DNA of 64,000 bases from Nocardioides conyzicola (GCF_039543825.1 NZ_BAABKM010000002.1:2760133-2824132); one strand, 5' to 3'. Shown: positions 24,495 through 34,249, numbered from the stretch's first letter. Numbers and translations are program-made. Notes: a model not told the origin generated them from the sequence alone.

Positions 24495-25529
24495 ATGGCG
24501 GAAGTGGGGGCAGCGCCGGGACCGCGGGGGCGGCCGCCGAGCATGGCGGACGTGGCCGCGCTGGCCGGTGTCTCGCACCAGACGGTCTCGCGCGTCCTCA
24601 ACGACGCCTCGCTCGTGAAGGAGGCGACCCGGACCCGGGTGCTCGACGCGATCCGCGAGCTCGGCTACCGACGCAACTCCGCCGCCCGCTCGCTCGCCAC
24701 CAACCGCTCCGGCCGCATCGGCATGATCTCCGCGCACCTGGCCCTGCACGGGCCGACGATGATCAGCGCCGCGGTGCACCACGCGGCGCACCAGCGCGGC
24801 TACGAGGTGTCCCTGGCCGGTCTCGAGGAGATCTCCGCGGAGACGCTGCACGAGGCCGTGGACCGGCTGCTCGACCAGGCGGTCGAGGCGATCGTGGTCG
24901 CGGTCGCGCACCGCGACGCCCTCGACGCGACCCGGGCCCTCGACCTGCCGATCCCGGTCGTGATCGTCCAGGGCGTCACGCCGGGGGAGCCGCTGGCGGC
25001 CGGCATCGACCAGGAGCTCGGCGCCAGCCTGGCGGTCCGGCACCTGCTCGACCTCGGCCACGCCGAGGTGGCCCACGTGACCGGTCCGCTGGACTGGGTC
25101 GAGGGCGTGCAGCGACGCGCCGGCTGGCTGCGCGAGCACGAGACGCGCGGCCTCCTGCCGGGGCCGGAGATCGCAGGGGACTGGACGGCCGAGAGCGGCC
25201 ACCGCGCGGGGGTGGAGATTGCCGCCCGCGACGACGTCACCGCGGTCTTCGCCGCCAACGACGCGATGGCGCTCGGCGTGCTCAAGGCGCTGCACGAGCA
25301 CGGGCGGGCCGTGCCCGGCGACGTCAGCGTGGTCGGCTTCGACGACGTGCCCGAGGCGGACTTCTACTGGCCCGGCCTGACCACCGTCAACCAGGCGTTC
25401 TCGCAGCTCGGGACGAGTGCCGTCGACCTGGTGCTGAGGGCACTGCGCGGCGAGGCCGAGCCGGCCACCGAGCTGCTCCAGCCGAGCCTGGTCGTCCGGT
25501 CGTCGTCGGGGGCTCCGACCCGCGCCTGA
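24495..25529 (+). CDS. LacI-family repressor 1 (sugar-responsive)
   Basis: 344 residues. After a 16-residue Pro/Gly-rich leader comes the LacI helix-turn-helix MADVAALAGVSHQTVSRVLN with the hinge ARSLATNRSGRIG, then a periplasmic-binding-protein-like domain ending VSVVGFDDVPEADFYWPGLT. It has a paralogue in the same locus at 31511. The operators at 25531 and 26634-26701 flank its downstream genes, so it probably represses the epimerase and transporter in the absence of sugar. The inducer is inferred to be arabinose or a related sugar from the operon content. Confidence 0.88.
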   Translation: MAEVGAAPGPRGRPPSMADVAALAGVSHQTVSRVLNDASLVKEATRTRVLDAIRELGYRRNSAARSLATNRSGRIGMISAHLALHGPTMISAAVHHAAHQRGYEVSLAGLEEISAETLHEAVDRLLDQAVEAIVVAVAHRDALDATRALDLPIPVVIVQGVTPGEPLAAGIDQELGASLAVRHLLDLGHAEVAHVTGPLDWVEGVQRRAGWLREHETRGLLPGPEIAGDWTAESGHRAGVEIAARDDVTAVFAANDAMALGVLKALHEHGRAVPGDVSVVGFDDVPEADFYWPGLTTVNQAFSQLGTSAVDLVLRALRGEAEPATELLQPSLVVRSSSGAPTRA

Positions 25530-25530
25530 T

Positions 25531-25542
25531 GTTAACGTTCAC
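25531..25542. promoter_or_regulatory. LacI-type operator before the aldose epimerase
   Basis: GTTAACGTTCAC, a 12-base near-palindrome centred on CG, starting one base after the preceding stop and ending three bases before the ATG at 25546. It matches the pattern GTKARCGYTMAC of the two sites at 26634 and 26690. Confidence 0.65.
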
Positions 25543-25545
25543 ATC

Positions 25546-26637
25546 ATGACGCAGGTGCTCCCCGGACGTCCGTACGGCACGCTCCCCGACGGCCGCGACG
25601 TGCGGGCGCTGACCATCGGCTCGGCCCCCGGCCCGGTCGTCGAGATCCTCACCCTCGGCGCCGCCGTGCACCGGCTGGAGGTGGCCGGTCGCGACGGCGC
25701 ACGGCGCAACGTGGTGCTCGGCCACGCGACCGTCGAGGAGCGTCTCGCCAGCACCGACTACGTCGGCGGCACCATCGGCCGCTACGCCAACCGGATCGCC
25801 GGCGGGCGCTTCCCGCTCGACGGGCGCGAGGTCGTCGTCGGCGCCCACGACCGCGGCAACAGCCTGCACGGCGGACCCGAGGGCTTCGACCGCCGGCTCT
25901 GGGAGGTCGTCGAGCACCGGCCCGACGAGGTGGCGCTCTCGCTGGTCAGCCCGGACGGCGACCAGGGCTTCCCGGGGACCGTCTCGGTGCTCGTCCGCTA
26001 CCGGGTCGTCGGCGACGTGGTGCGGGTCGAGATGGAGGCGACCACCGACGCGCCGACCGTGCTGAACCTGACCAACCACGCCTACTTCAACCTCGACGGC
26101 GAGGGTGCGAGGACGGTCGACGACCACCTGCTGACGGTCGCCGCGGACGCGTTCACGCCGGTCGACAGCACCGGCATCCCGTTCGGAGAGCACGCACCGG
26201 TGGCGGGCACGCCGTTCGACCTCCGCGACCCGACGGCGATCGGTTCGGCGGTGCGCGCCGAGCACCCGCAGGTCGTCGAGGCCCGGGGGATCGACCACAA
26301 CTTCGTGGTCCGGGGGACGGGGCTGCGGGTCCACGCGGTGCTCTCCTCACCGCGGTCCGGGGTCCGGCTCGTGCTGCGGTCGGACCAGCCCGGGCTGCAG
26401 GTCTACACCGGCAACAACCTCGACGGCAGCCGCCGCTCGACCCGCGGCGGGCGCTACCGCCAGGGCGACGGCATCGCCCTCGAGCCGCAGCTCTTCCCCG
26501 ACTCCCCGAACCGACCCGAGTGGCCGTCGGCGCAGGTGGGACCGGGTACGGCGTACCGCGCGACGCTGGAGTGGGACCTCGGTCCGGGGGAGCCGGACGG
26601 GGCCTTGGATCGTTCCGATTCCCGGGTCGCGAAGTGA
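25546..26637 (+). CDS. galM: aldose 1-epimerase (mutarotase)
   Basis: 363 residues with the GalM landmarks TIGRYANRIAGGRF, GNSLHGGPEGFDRRLW, the catalytic NLTNHAYFNLDG and a late LEPQLFPDSPNRPEWPS. It interconverts alpha and beta anomers of aldoses in the cytosol so that free sugars enter catabolism faster. Immediately downstream of a LacI operator and upstream of the sugar transporter; it fits an arabinose or galactose pathway. The catalytic His and Glu pair are both present (NHAYF; IALEPQL). Confidence 0.9.
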   Translation: MTQVLPGRPYGTLPDGRDVRALTIGSAPGPVVEILTLGAAVHRLEVAGRDGARRNVVLGHATVEERLASTDYVGGTIGRYANRIAGGRFPLDGREVVVGAHDRGNSLHGGPEGFDRRLWEVVEHRPDEVALSLVSPDGDQGFPGTVSVLVRYRVVGDVVRVEMEATTDAPTVLNLTNHAYFNLDGEGARTVDDHLLTVAADAFTPVDSTGIPFGEHAPVAGTPFDLRDPTAIGSAVRAEHPQVVEARGIDHNFVVRGTGLRVHAVLSSPRSGVRLVLRSDQPGLQVYTGNNLDGSRRSTRGGRYRQGDGIALEPQLFPDSPNRPEWPSAQVGPGTAYRATLEWDLGPGEPDGALDRSDSRVAK

Positions 26638-26645
26638 GCGCTCAC
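26634..26645. promoter_or_regulatory. LacI-type operator, perfect palindrome
   Basis: GTGAGCGCTCAC overlaps the galM stop codon. With the site at 26690 it brackets a TTGACG promoter element, an arrangement that could allow looping. Confidence 0.75.
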
Positions 26646-26674
26646 ATTTCCTAGGAACAATCTGGTCACAAGGG

Positions 26675-26704
26675 TTGACGGCGGCGAATGTTAGCGCTCA
26701 CACT
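26675..26704 (+). promoter_or_regulatory. promoter with overlapping LacI operator for the sugar transporter
   Basis: TTGACG at 26675-26680 is a good -35; about 18 bases on, CACACT is a plausible -10 (26699-26704). The operator GTTAGCGCTCAC (26690-26701) covers the spacer and -10, so bound LacI would block polymerase. Confidence 0.6.
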
Positions 26705-26761
26705 CGTCGCTCAGTGACACCGGTCACAGGGTGGAGAGCCCGACGATCTGGAGGAATACCA

Positions 26762-27766
26762 GTGCTGAAGAAGACCCTGATCGCGGCGAGCGCGATCACC
26801 CTGAGCGCGTTCGCGCTCACCGCCTGCGGCAGTGACTCCGACGGCGGCGACAAGGCCTCGGACAGCGGCGGCGGCGGCACGATCACGATGGGCTTCGCCC
26901 AGGTCGGCGCCGAGAGCGGCTGGCGCACGGCCAACACCAAGTCGATCCAGGACTCGGCCAAGGACGCGGGCATCGAGCTCAAGTTCACCGACGCGCAGGG
27001 CAAGCAGGAGAACCAGATCCAGGCGATCCGCTCCTACATCCAGCAGAAGGTCGACGTCATCGCCTTCAGCCCGGTCGTCGAGACCGGCTGGGACGCCGTG
27101 CTCAACGAGGCCAAGGCCGCCGGGATCCCGGTCATCCTGACCGACCGCGCGGTCGACTCCAAGGACACGTCGCTCTACAAGACCTTCCTCGGCTCGGACT
27201 TCGTCGTCGAGGGCCAGAAGGCCGGCCAGTGGGTCGTGGACAACGCGGCCGACGCCGACACGGACGGCGATGGTGCCATCAACGTCGTCCAGCTCGAGGG
27301 CACGACCGGCGCCGCGCCGGCCATCGACCGCGGCGAGGGCTTCGCGGACACCATCAAGGCCGACCCGTCCATCAAGGTGGTCGCCTCGCAGACCGGCGAC
27401 TTCACCCGCGACGGTGGCAAGCAGGTCATGGAGTCCTTCCTGCAGTCCGGTGACCACATCGACGTCCTGTTCGCGCAGAACGACGACATGGGCCTCGGCG
27501 CGATCGAGGCGATCGAGGCCGCCGGCCTGAAGCCCGGCAAGGACATCAAGATCGTCACGGTGGACGCCGTGCACGACGGCATGCAGGCTCTGTCCGACGG
27601 CAAGATCAACTTCATCGTGGAGTGCAGCCCGCTCCTCGGACCGCAGCTGATGGACGTCGCCAAGAAGGTGCTCGACGGCGAGGAGGTCGAGCCCCGGATC
27701 CTGACCGAGGAGACGACCTTCGACCAGGAGCAGGCGACGGCGGCCCTGCCGGACCGGCAGTACTGA
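26762..27766 (+). CDS. sugar ABC transporter substrate-binding lipoprotein (YtfQ/RbsB-like)
   Basis: 334 residues from a GTG with GGAGG seven bases upstream. A lipoprotein signal ends in LTAC (Cys22). The mature domain reads ITMGFAQVGAESGWRTANTKS, QIQAIRSYIQQKVDVIAFSPV and FAQNDDMGLGAIEAIEAAG, close to YtfQ and other pentose/hexose (type I PBP) receptors. It captures sugar at the outer face of the membrane. Followed by a hairpin that may limit read-through into the ATPase gene. Together with two permeases it forms a YtfQRT-YjfF-like system. Confidence 0.9.
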   Translation: MLKKTLIAASAITLSAFALTACGSDSDGGDKASDSGGGGTITMGFAQVGAESGWRTANTKSIQDSAKDAGIELKFTDAQGKQENQIQAIRSYIQQKVDVIAFSPVVETGWDAVLNEAKAAGIPVILTDRAVDSKDTSLYKTFLGSDFVVEGQKAGQWVVDNAADADTDGDGAINVVQLEGTTGAAPAIDRGEGFADTIKADPSIKVVASQTGDFTRDGGKQVMESFLQSGDHIDVLFAQNDDMGLGAIEAIEAAGLKPGKDIKIVTVDAVHDGMQALSDGKINFIVECSPLLGPQLMDVAKKVLDGEEVEPRILTEETTFDQEQATAALPDRQY

Positions 27767-27793
27767 TCGCTCGCGCCTGAGCAGCACGACGTA

Positions 27794-27846
27794 CGGCGGC
27801 GCCGGGTCCTCCCACGACCTCTGGGTCGGGCCCGGCGTCGCCGCCG
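27794..27846 (+). terminator. intercistronic hairpin after the binding-protein gene
   Basis: A 13-pair GC stem (27794-27806 with 27831-27846), interrupted by a 3-base bulge, in the 112-base gap before the ATPase gene. Such hairpins often stabilise the binding-protein mRNA and reduce downstream expression. Confidence 0.55.
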
Positions 27847-27878
27847 TCACCACCACGATCACTCGCGAAGGGAGCGAG

Positions 27879-29468
27879 ATGACCCAGATGGACCACCAGC
27901 TCGCGAACGGTCCGTCGGCCCCGTCCGGCGCGCCGCGCCCGGTGGTCGAGATGCGCGACATCTCGATCACCTTCGGCAACGTCCGGGCGCTCGACCAGGT
28001 CTCGCTGCGGCTCCTCCCCGGTGAGGTGCACGCGCTGATGGGCGAGAACGGCGCCGGGAAGTCGACGCTGATCAAGGCCCTGACCGGCGTCTACTCGATC
28101 GACGAGGGCACCGTCGTGGTCGACGGTGAGCAGCACGAGTTCGGCTCCCCGGCGGCGTCGCAGGCGGCCGGCATCAGCACGGTCTACCAAGAGGTGAACC
28201 TGCTCCCCAACCTCACCGTCGCCGAGAACATGTTGCTGGGCCGCGAGCCGCGCCGGTTCGGCGCGATCCAGGTCCGGGCGATGAACCGCCGGGCCCGCGC
28301 CACCCTCGAGAGCCTCGGCATCGACATCGACCCGACCTCCGAGCTCGGCCAGCATCCCATCGCCGTCCAGCAGCTCGTCGCGATCGCCCGCGCCGTCGAC
28401 GTCGAGGCGCGCGTGCTGATCCTCGACGAGCCGACCTCCAGCCTCGACGCCGACGAGGTGGCGAAGCTGTTCGAGGTGATGCGCCGCCTGCGCGAGCAGG
28501 GCGTCGCGATCGTCTTCGTGTCCCACTTCCTCGACCAGGTCTACGAGATCGCCGACCGGATGACGATCCTGCGCAACGGCAGGCTGGTCGAGGAGCGGAT
28601 GGTCGCCGACACCACCCAGCTCGAGCTGGTCAAGCTGATGATCGGCCGCGAGCTCGAGGCGCTCGAGCGGCTCGACCGCAAGGTCAGCGCCCGGACGGCC
28701 GACGAGTCGGGCGCCCCGGTGCTCAAGGCGCTCGGGGTGGGCCGGAAGGGCTCGCTCGAGGCGACCGACCTCGACCTGTACGCCGGCGAGGTGATCGGCC
28801 TCGCGGGCCTGCTGGGCTCGGGGCGCACCGAGCTCGCCCGCCTGCTCTTCGGCGCCGACACGGCCGACACCGGCGAGGTCGTCATCCACTCAGAGCGCCG
28901 TCGGCTGCGCAGCCCCCGGCACGCGATCGACCGCAAGGTCGCCTTCTCCAGCGAGGACCGCAAGGCCGAGGGCATCGTCGGTGACCTCACCGTGGCGGAC
29001 AACATGCTGCTCGCCCTGCAGGCCTCCCGTGGGTGGCTGCGACCGATCCCGCAGGTGACCCGGACCAAGCTGGTCGAGCAGTACATCGCCGCGCTCGACA
29101 TCCGGCCGACCGACCCGACCGCGCTGATGCGCAACCTCTCGGGAGGCAACCAGCAGAAGGTGCTGCTGGCCCGGTGGCTGATCACCCAGCCCGAGATCCT
29201 GGTCCTCGACGAGCCCACGCGCGGCATCGACATCGGCGCCAAGGCGCAGATCCAGGCCAAGGTGGCCGAGCTGGCCGCCCAGGGCATGGCAGTCGTCTTC
29301 ATCTCCGCCGAGCTCGAGGAGGTGCTGCGCCTCAGCGACCGGCTGGTCGTGATGCGGGACCGCCGCAAGATCGACGAGCGGCCCAACCAGGACGTCAGCG
29401 TCAGCGACGTCCTCGAGATCATCGCGGGCGAGGCCCGCGCCGAGCAGGCGGAGGAACCCCGTGCCTGA
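27879..29468 (+). CDS. sugar ABC transporter ATP-binding protein (tandem NBD, YtfR-like)
   Basis: 529 residues with two nucleotide-binding domains. NBD1 has Walker A GENGAGKST, Walker B LILDEPTSS and a degenerate signature (PIAVQQLVAIARAV). NBD2 has a Walker-A-like GLLGSGRTEL without the usual lysine, a full LSGGNQQK signature and LVLDEPTRGIDIGA. This asymmetry is usual in the RbsA/MglA group. It powers import with the two permeases that follow; its stop overlaps the first permease by 8 bases. An AGGGAGCG ribosome-binding site precedes the ATG. Confidence 0.93.
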   Translation: MTQMDHQLANGPSAPSGAPRPVVEMRDISITFGNVRALDQVSLRLLPGEVHALMGENGAGKSTLIKALTGVYSIDEGTVVVDGEQHEFGSPAASQAAGISTVYQEVNLLPNLTVAENMLLGREPRRFGAIQVRAMNRRARATLESLGIDIDPTSELGQHPIAVQQLVAIARAVDVEARVLILDEPTSSLDADEVAKLFEVMRRLREQGVAIVFVSHFLDQVYEIADRMTILRNGRLVEERMVADTTQLELVKLMIGRELEALERLDRKVSARTADESGAPVLKALGVGRKGSLEATDLDLYAGEVIGLAGLLGSGRTELARLLFGADTADTGEVVIHSERRRLRSPRHAIDRKVAFSSEDRKAEGIVGDLTVADNMLLALQASRGWLRPIPQVTRTKLVEQYIAALDIRPTDPTALMRNLSGGNQQKVLLARWLITQPEILVLDEPTRGIDIGAKAQIQAKVAELAAQGMAVVFISAELEEVLRLSDRLVVMRDRRKIDERPNQDVSVSDVLEIIAGEARAEQAEEPRA

Positions 29469-30516
29469 GACTCCCACCCTCGCCCAGCGGCTCCTCCGGC
29501 AGCCGCTGCTGTGGCCGGTCCTGGCCCTGCTCGCCCTGCTGGTCGTCAACGTGCTCGCGAACCCGTCCTTCCTCGACATCCGGATGCAGGACGGCCACCT
29601 CTACGGCAACCTCATCGACATCGTGCGCAACAGCGCGCCGGTCCTGCTGGTCGCCCTGGGCATGACGCTGGTCATCGCCACCCGCGGGATCGACCTCTCC
29701 GTCGGCGCGATCGCCGCCATCTCGGCGGCGGTCGCCTGCACCCGGATCGTCGGCGCCGGCGACGAGGGCGCGCTCACCACCGCGGTGATGGCGTGCACCT
29801 ACGCGGTCGCCGTCTGCATCGTGCTCGGCGCCTGGAACGGCTTCCTGGTCTCGGTGCTCGGCATCCAGCCGATCATCGCCACGCTGGTGCTGATGGTGGC
29901 CGGCCGCGGCATCTCGATGGCCATCACCGACGGGCAGATCACCACGGTCCGCAACAGCTGGTTCAGCGACCTGGCGACCGGCTACGCGCTGACCCTGCCG
30001 CTGGCCTTCATCATCGCGCTCGGGGTCTTCACCCTGACAGCGGTCCTCACCCGTCGTACGGCGCTCGGCATGCTCATCGAGGCCGTCGGCATCAACCCCG
30101 AGGCCAGCCGGCTCGCCGGCGTGCGCTCCCGCACCATCATCTGGACCGTCTACGCGTTCTCCGGGTTCTGCGCCGGCTTCGCCGGCCTGGTCATCGCCGC
30201 CAACACCAACTCGGTCAACGCCAACAGCCTGGGCCTGTGGATCGAGCTCGACGCCATCCTGGCCGTCGTCATCGGCGGCACGTCGCTCGCCGGGGGCCGG
30301 TTCTCGCTCACGGGAACCCTGGTCGGGGCGCTCTTCATCGCGACCCTGGCGCGCACGATCCCCAACATCGGCATCCCGTCCGAGCTCAACTACCTCTTCA
30401 AGGCGGTGGTCGTGATCGCCGTGTGCCTGCTCCAGTCGCCGAAGATGCGCGCGCTGTTCAGGATCCGCCGACCCGCCTCACCCGTCCCCGCTCTCGCGAA
30501 GGCAGGCCCGGCATGA
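29461..30516 (+). CDS. sugar ABC transporter permease 1 (YtfT-like)
   Basis: 351 residues, GTG start overlapping the ATPase end. About nine to ten hydrophobic segments and the BPD_transp_2 signatures ATRGIDLSVGAIAAI, GFLVSVLGIQPIIATLVLM and IGGTSLAGGRFSL. It forms half of the membrane channel. It is more related to YtfT-like permeases than to the following permease, so the channel is likely a heterodimer. Confidence 0.9.
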   Translation: MPETPTLAQRLLRQPLLWPVLALLALLVVNVLANPSFLDIRMQDGHLYGNLIDIVRNSAPVLLVALGMTLVIATRGIDLSVGAIAAISAAVACTRIVGAGDEGALTTAVMACTYAVAVCIVLGAWNGFLVSVLGIQPIIATLVLMVAGRGISMAITDGQITTVRNSWFSDLATGYALTLPLAFIIALGVFTLTAVLTRRTALGMLIEAVGINPEASRLAGVRSRTIIWTVYAFSGFCAGFAGLVIAANTNSVNANSLGLWIELDAILAVVIGGTSLAGGRFSLTGTLVGALFIATLARTIPNIGIPSELNYLFKAVVVIAVCLLQSPKMRALFRIRRPASPVPALAKAGPA

Positions 30517-31514
30517 GCGCCACCACCGTCCCCGTCGGCTCCGTCTGGGACCGCGTCCGCGGCTACAGCCCGCCGCCGCGCTTCCTGCCGGTGATCGCGA
30601 CGCTGGCCCTGCTCGTCGGCATGTTCGCGGTCGGCGGCGTCCGCTACGAGGGCTTCTCCGACCCGCAGGTCGTGCTCAGCCTGCTGATCGACAACGCCTT
30701 CCTGATCGTGCTCGCGGTCGGCATGACCTTCGTGATCCTCACCGGCGGCATCGACCTGTCGGTCGGGTCGGTGGTGGCGCTGTCCACGATGATCGCCGCC
30801 AAGACCCTCCAGCTGGGCTGGCCGCCGTACCTCTCCATGGCGGCGGTGCTCGCCACCGGCACCCTGCTCGGGCTGCTGATGGGCCTGCTCATCCACTACT
30901 TCGACATCCAGCCCTTCATCGCCACGCTGGCGGGGCTCTTTCTGGCGCGCGGCCTGACCTTCCTGATCAGCGTCGAGTCGATCCCGATCAGCGACACGAC
31001 CTTCACCGAGCTGGCGTTCAAGCAGGTCACCTTCGGCGACTACTACCTCCGCTGGACGGCGATCATCGCCCTGCTGACGGTCGTGGTCGCGGCGTACGTC
31101 CTCGCCCGGACCCGCTTCGGCCGGACCGTCTACGCCATCGGCGGCAACGAGAGCTCGGCCATGCTGATGGGGCTGCGGGTGGCCTTCACCAAGGTCGGCG
31201 TCTACGTGATCAGCGGCTTCTGCGCGGCGCTCGGCGGGCTGCTGTTCTCCTTCTACATCCTGTCCGGCAACAGCCTCCACGCGGTCGGCACCGAGCTCGA
31301 CGCGATCGCGGCGGTCGTCATCGGCGGCACGCTGCTCACCGGTGGCCGTGGGTACGTCGTCGGCTCGCTGCTCGGCGTCATGGTGCTCGGGATGATCAAG
31401 ACCCTGATCTCCTTCGACGGCACCCTGAGCTCGTACTGGATCCGGATCATCACCGGCGCGCTGCTGCTCGCGTTCGTCGTCGTGCAGCGCTTCGCCACGC
31501 GGCGGCAGTCGTGA
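30513..31514 (+). CDS. sugar ABC transporter permease 2 (YjfF-like)
   Basis: 333 residues from the ATG at 30513 (ATGA with permease 1). Family marks: LTGGIDLSVGSVVALS, HYFDIQPFIATLAGLFLARG, YAIGGNESSAMLMGL and VIGGTLLTGGRGYV. About nine hydrophobic segments. Its C-terminal end overlaps the second LacI gene as GTGA, so the transporter and the regulator are made from one message. Confidence 0.9.
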   Translation: MSATTVPVGSVWDRVRGYSPPPRFLPVIATLALLVGMFAVGGVRYEGFSDPQVVLSLLIDNAFLIVLAVGMTFVILTGGIDLSVGSVVALSTMIAAKTLQLGWPPYLSMAAVLATGTLLGLLMGLLIHYFDIQPFIATLAGLFLARGLTFLISVESIPISDTTFTELAFKQVTFGDYYLRWTAIIALLTVVVAAYVLARTRFGRTVYAIGGNESSAMLMGLRVAFTKVGVYVISGFCAALGGLLFSFYILSGNSLHAVGTELDAIAAVVIGGTLLTGGRGYVVGSLLGVMVLGMIKTLISFDGTLSSYWIRIITGALLLAFVVVQRFATRRQS

Positions 31515-32557
31515 CCGAGACCGCCCGGCGCCCACCGGCCGACAGGACGCCGGTGATGGCCGATGTCGCCCGCCTCGCCGGGGTCTCGCACCAGACGGTC
31601 TCGCGGGTCGTCAACGGCCAGACCAACCTCCGTCCGGAGACCCGCGAGCGGGTGCTGAAGGCGATCCGCCAGCTCGGCTACCGCCCCAACACCGCGGCCC
31701 GTGCCCTGGTGACCCGACGCTCGGCGACCATCGGGGTGATCGGCTCGAAGGCGGGCTACTGGGGGCCGAGCACCGTGCACCGGACGATCCAGGCCGCCGG
31801 CCGGGAGGCGGGCTACTTCGTCAGCTCGGCCAACCTGCAGAGCCTGACCCGCGAGGAGCTCGCCGACGCGATCAGCCACCTGCGCGACCAGAGCGTCGAG
31901 GCGATCGTGCTGATCAGCGCGACCGACGACGCGCTGGACGTCGCGCGGGCGCAGGAGGACCTCGGCATCCCGGTGATCGTGGTCGAGGGCGACGAGGCGA
32001 AGACCCGCTGGACGGTCGGCGTCGACCAGGTGGCCGGTGCGGCGCTCGGCACCCAGCACCTCATCGACCTCGGGCACACCGAGATCGTGCACCTCGGCGG
32101 GCCGCCGTCCTGGACCGAGGCACGCTCCCGCAAGCGGGGCTGGCAGCAGGCGATGCGGGCCGCGGGTCTGCAGCCCACGCAGCACCTCAAGGGCGACTGG
32201 TCGGCGCGCAGCGGCTACGAGGCGGGCCTCGAGATCGCCCGCGACCACGGCGTGCGCGCCGTCTTCTGCGCCAACGACCAGATGGCGCTCGGCCTGCTCC
32301 GCGCCCTCAACGAGGCCGGCCGGTCCGTCCCCGACGACGTCAGCGTCGTCGGCTTCGACGACATCCCGGAGGCGGCGTACCTCATCCCGCCGCTGACGAC
32401 GGTGCGCCAGGACTTCACCGCCGTGGGCCACCGCGCCATCGAGATCATCCAGGCCGCGCTGGCGGGCGAGCCGGCGCCCGAGCGGCTGATCAGCCCCGAG
32501 CTCGTCGTGCGCGCCAGCAGCAGCGTGCCCGCCCCCCGACCGAAGAAGAGGAAGTAG
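31511..32557 (+). CDS. LacI-family repressor 2 (sugar-responsive)
   Basis: 348 residues from a GTG overlapping the permease stop. The helix-turn-helix is VMADVARLAGVSHQTVSRVVN and the hinge RALVTRRSATIGVIG; the sensor domain ends VSVVGFDDIPEAAYLIPPLTT. It is a paralogue of the repressor at 24495, with nearly identical recognition helices (VSHQTVSRV), so both may read the same operators. It is followed three bases later by araB. Probably regulates the arabinose genes. Confidence 0.88.
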   Translation: MTETARRPPADRTPVMADVARLAGVSHQTVSRVVNGQTNLRPETRERVLKAIRQLGYRPNTAARALVTRRSATIGVIGSKAGYWGPSTVHRTIQAAGREAGYFVSSANLQSLTREELADAISHLRDQSVEAIVLISATDDALDVARAQEDLGIPVIVVEGDEAKTRWTVGVDQVAGAALGTQHLIDLGHTEIVHLGGPPSWTEARSRKRGWQQAMRAAGLQPTQHLKGDWSARSGYEAGLEIARDHGVRAVFCANDQMALGLLRALNEAGRSVPDDVSVVGFDDIPEAAYLIPPLTTVRQDFTAVGHRAIEIIQAALAGEPAPERLISPELVVRASSSVPAPRPKKRK

Positions 32558-32560
32558 GAG

Positions 32561-34249
32561 ATGTCCCAGCGGGACCAGTACGTCGTCGGGGTCGACTTCG
32601 GCACCCTGTCCGGCCGCGCCGTGGTGGTGCGCGTGGCGGACGGTGCCGAGGTCGGCACCGCGACCCACGCCTACCCGCACGGGGTGCTCGAGCGGACGCT
32701 CCCGGACGGCACCGAGCTCGCGCCCGACTGGGCGCTCCAGGTGCCCGAGGACTACCGCGAGGTGCTGCGCACCGCGGTGCCGGCAGCGGTGGCCGCGGCC
32801 GGCATCGACGCCGCGGACGTCATCGGCATCGCCACCGACTTCACCGCCTGCACCATGGTGCCGACGCTCGCCGACGGCACCCCGCTCTCCGAGCTGCCCG
32901 AGTACGCCGGCCGCCCGCACGCCTACGTGAAGCTGTGGAAGCACCACGCCGCGCAGCCGCAGGCGGACCGGATCAACCGGCTCGCCACCGACCGGGGGGA
33001 GACGTGGCTGCCGCGGTACGGCGGCCTGATCTCGTCGGAGTGGGAGCTCGCCAAGGGCCTCGAGCTGTTCGAGGGTGACCGCGCGGCGTACGACCGGATG
33101 GAGCGCTTCGTCGAGGCGGCCGACTGGATCGTGTGGCAGCTGTGCGGGACCTACGTCCGCAACGCGTGCTCTGCTGGCTACAAGGGGCAGCTCCAGGAGG
33201 GCGGCTACCCGTCGGAGGAGTTCCTCGAGGAGCTGGCGCCCGGCTTCGGGGTCTTCGTCGCCGACAAGCTCGACCAGCCGATCGGCCAGCTCGGCGACCG
33301 GGCCGGCTCGCTCACCGCCGAGGCGGCGGCGTGGACCGGGCTGCCGGAGGGCATCGCGGTCGCCGTCGGCAACGTGGACGCGCACGTCACCGCACCCGCC
33401 GCCCAGGCGGTCGGGCCCGGCCAGATGGTCGCGATCATGGGCACCTCGACCTGCCACATCATGAGCTCCGACGTGCTGCGCGAGGTGCCCGGCATGTGCG
33501 GCGTCGTCGACGGCGGCATCGTCGCCGGCGCCTGGGGCTACGAGGCCGGCCAGAGCGGGGTCGGCGACATCTTCGGCTGGTTCACCGAGACCTCCGTGCC
33601 CGCGTCGTACGCCGAGCAGGCGGCGGCCGCGGGGCAGAGCCTGCACGAGCTGCTCACGGACCTCGCCGCGCGGCAGGAGGTCGGCGAGCACGGGCTGGTC
33701 GCCCTCGACTGGCACAGCGGCAACCGCTCGGTGCTGGTCGACCACGAGCTCACGGGACTCGTGGTCGGCCAGACCCTGGCGACCCGGGCCGAGGACGTCT
33801 ACCGCGCGCTGCTCGAGGCGACCGCGTTCGGCACCCGGGTGATCGTGGAGACGTTCCGCGACAGCGGGGTGCCGGTCGAGGAGTTCATCGTCGCCGGCGG
33901 CCTGGCCAAGAACCGGCTGCTCATGCAGATCTACGCCGACGTGACCCGGCTGCCGCTGTCGGTGATCGGCTCCGAGCAGGGCCCGGCGCTGGGAGCGGCG
34001 ATCCACGCCGCCGTCGCCGCCGGCGCCTACGCCGACGTCGCGACGGCCGCCAAGAGCATGGGCAAGGTCGAGCGCGCGGCGTACGTCCCCGACGACGCCC
34101 GGGCGGAGGTCTACGACGCGCTCTTCGAGGAGTACCTCGCCCTGCACGACCACTTCGGGCGCCGGGACCGGGCGATGCGGCGGCTCAAGGCGATCCGCCG
34201 GGCCGCGGTCGAGCGTCGTCGTACGGCCCGGGCATCGGGGGAGGCGTGA
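32561..34249 (+). CDS. araB: L-ribulokinase
   Basis: 562 residues of the FGGY kinase family. The N-terminal phosphate loop is [15 protein letters not shown], later motifs include [21 protein letters not shown] and the C-terminal [21 protein letters not shown]. The length and the neighbour genes araD and araA fix it as ribulokinase: L-ribulose plus ATP gives L-ribulose 5-phosphate in the cytosol. GAGGAAGTAGGAG lies directly before the ATG. Its stop overlaps araD by one base (TGATG). Confidence 0.93.
   Translation: MSQRDQYVVGVDFGTLSGRAVVVRVADGAEVGTATHAYPHGVLERTLPDGTELAPDWALQVPEDYREVLRTAVPAAVAAAGIDAADVIGIATDFTACTMVPTLADGTPLSELPEYAGRPHAYVKLWKHHAAQPQADRINRLATDRGETWLPRYGGLISSEWELAKGLELFEGDRAAYDRMERFVEAADWIVWQLCGTYVRNACSAGYKGQLQEGGYPSEEFLEELAPGFGVFVADKLDQPIGQLGDRAGSLTAEAAAWTGLPEGIAVAVGNVDAHVTAPAAQAVGPGQMVAIMGTSTCHIMSSDVLREVPGMCGVVDGGIVAGAWGYEAGQSGVGDIFGWFTETSVPASYAEQAAAAGQSLHELLTDLAARQEVGEHGLVALDWHSGNRSVLVDHELTGLVVGQTLATRAEDVYRALLEATAFGTRVIVETFRDSGVPVEEFIVAGGLAKNRLLMQIYADVTRLPLSVIGSEQGPALGAAIHAAVAAGAYADVATAAKSMGKVERAAYVPDDARAEVYDALFEEYLALHDHFGRRDRAMRRLKAIRRAAVERRRTARASGEA

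Noticed and set aside
31253..34153. 966-residue minus-strand frame across the araB region
   Set aside because: Antisense to LacI2 and araB, which carry intact motifs; the composition is Arg/Val/Gly-rich with no domain.
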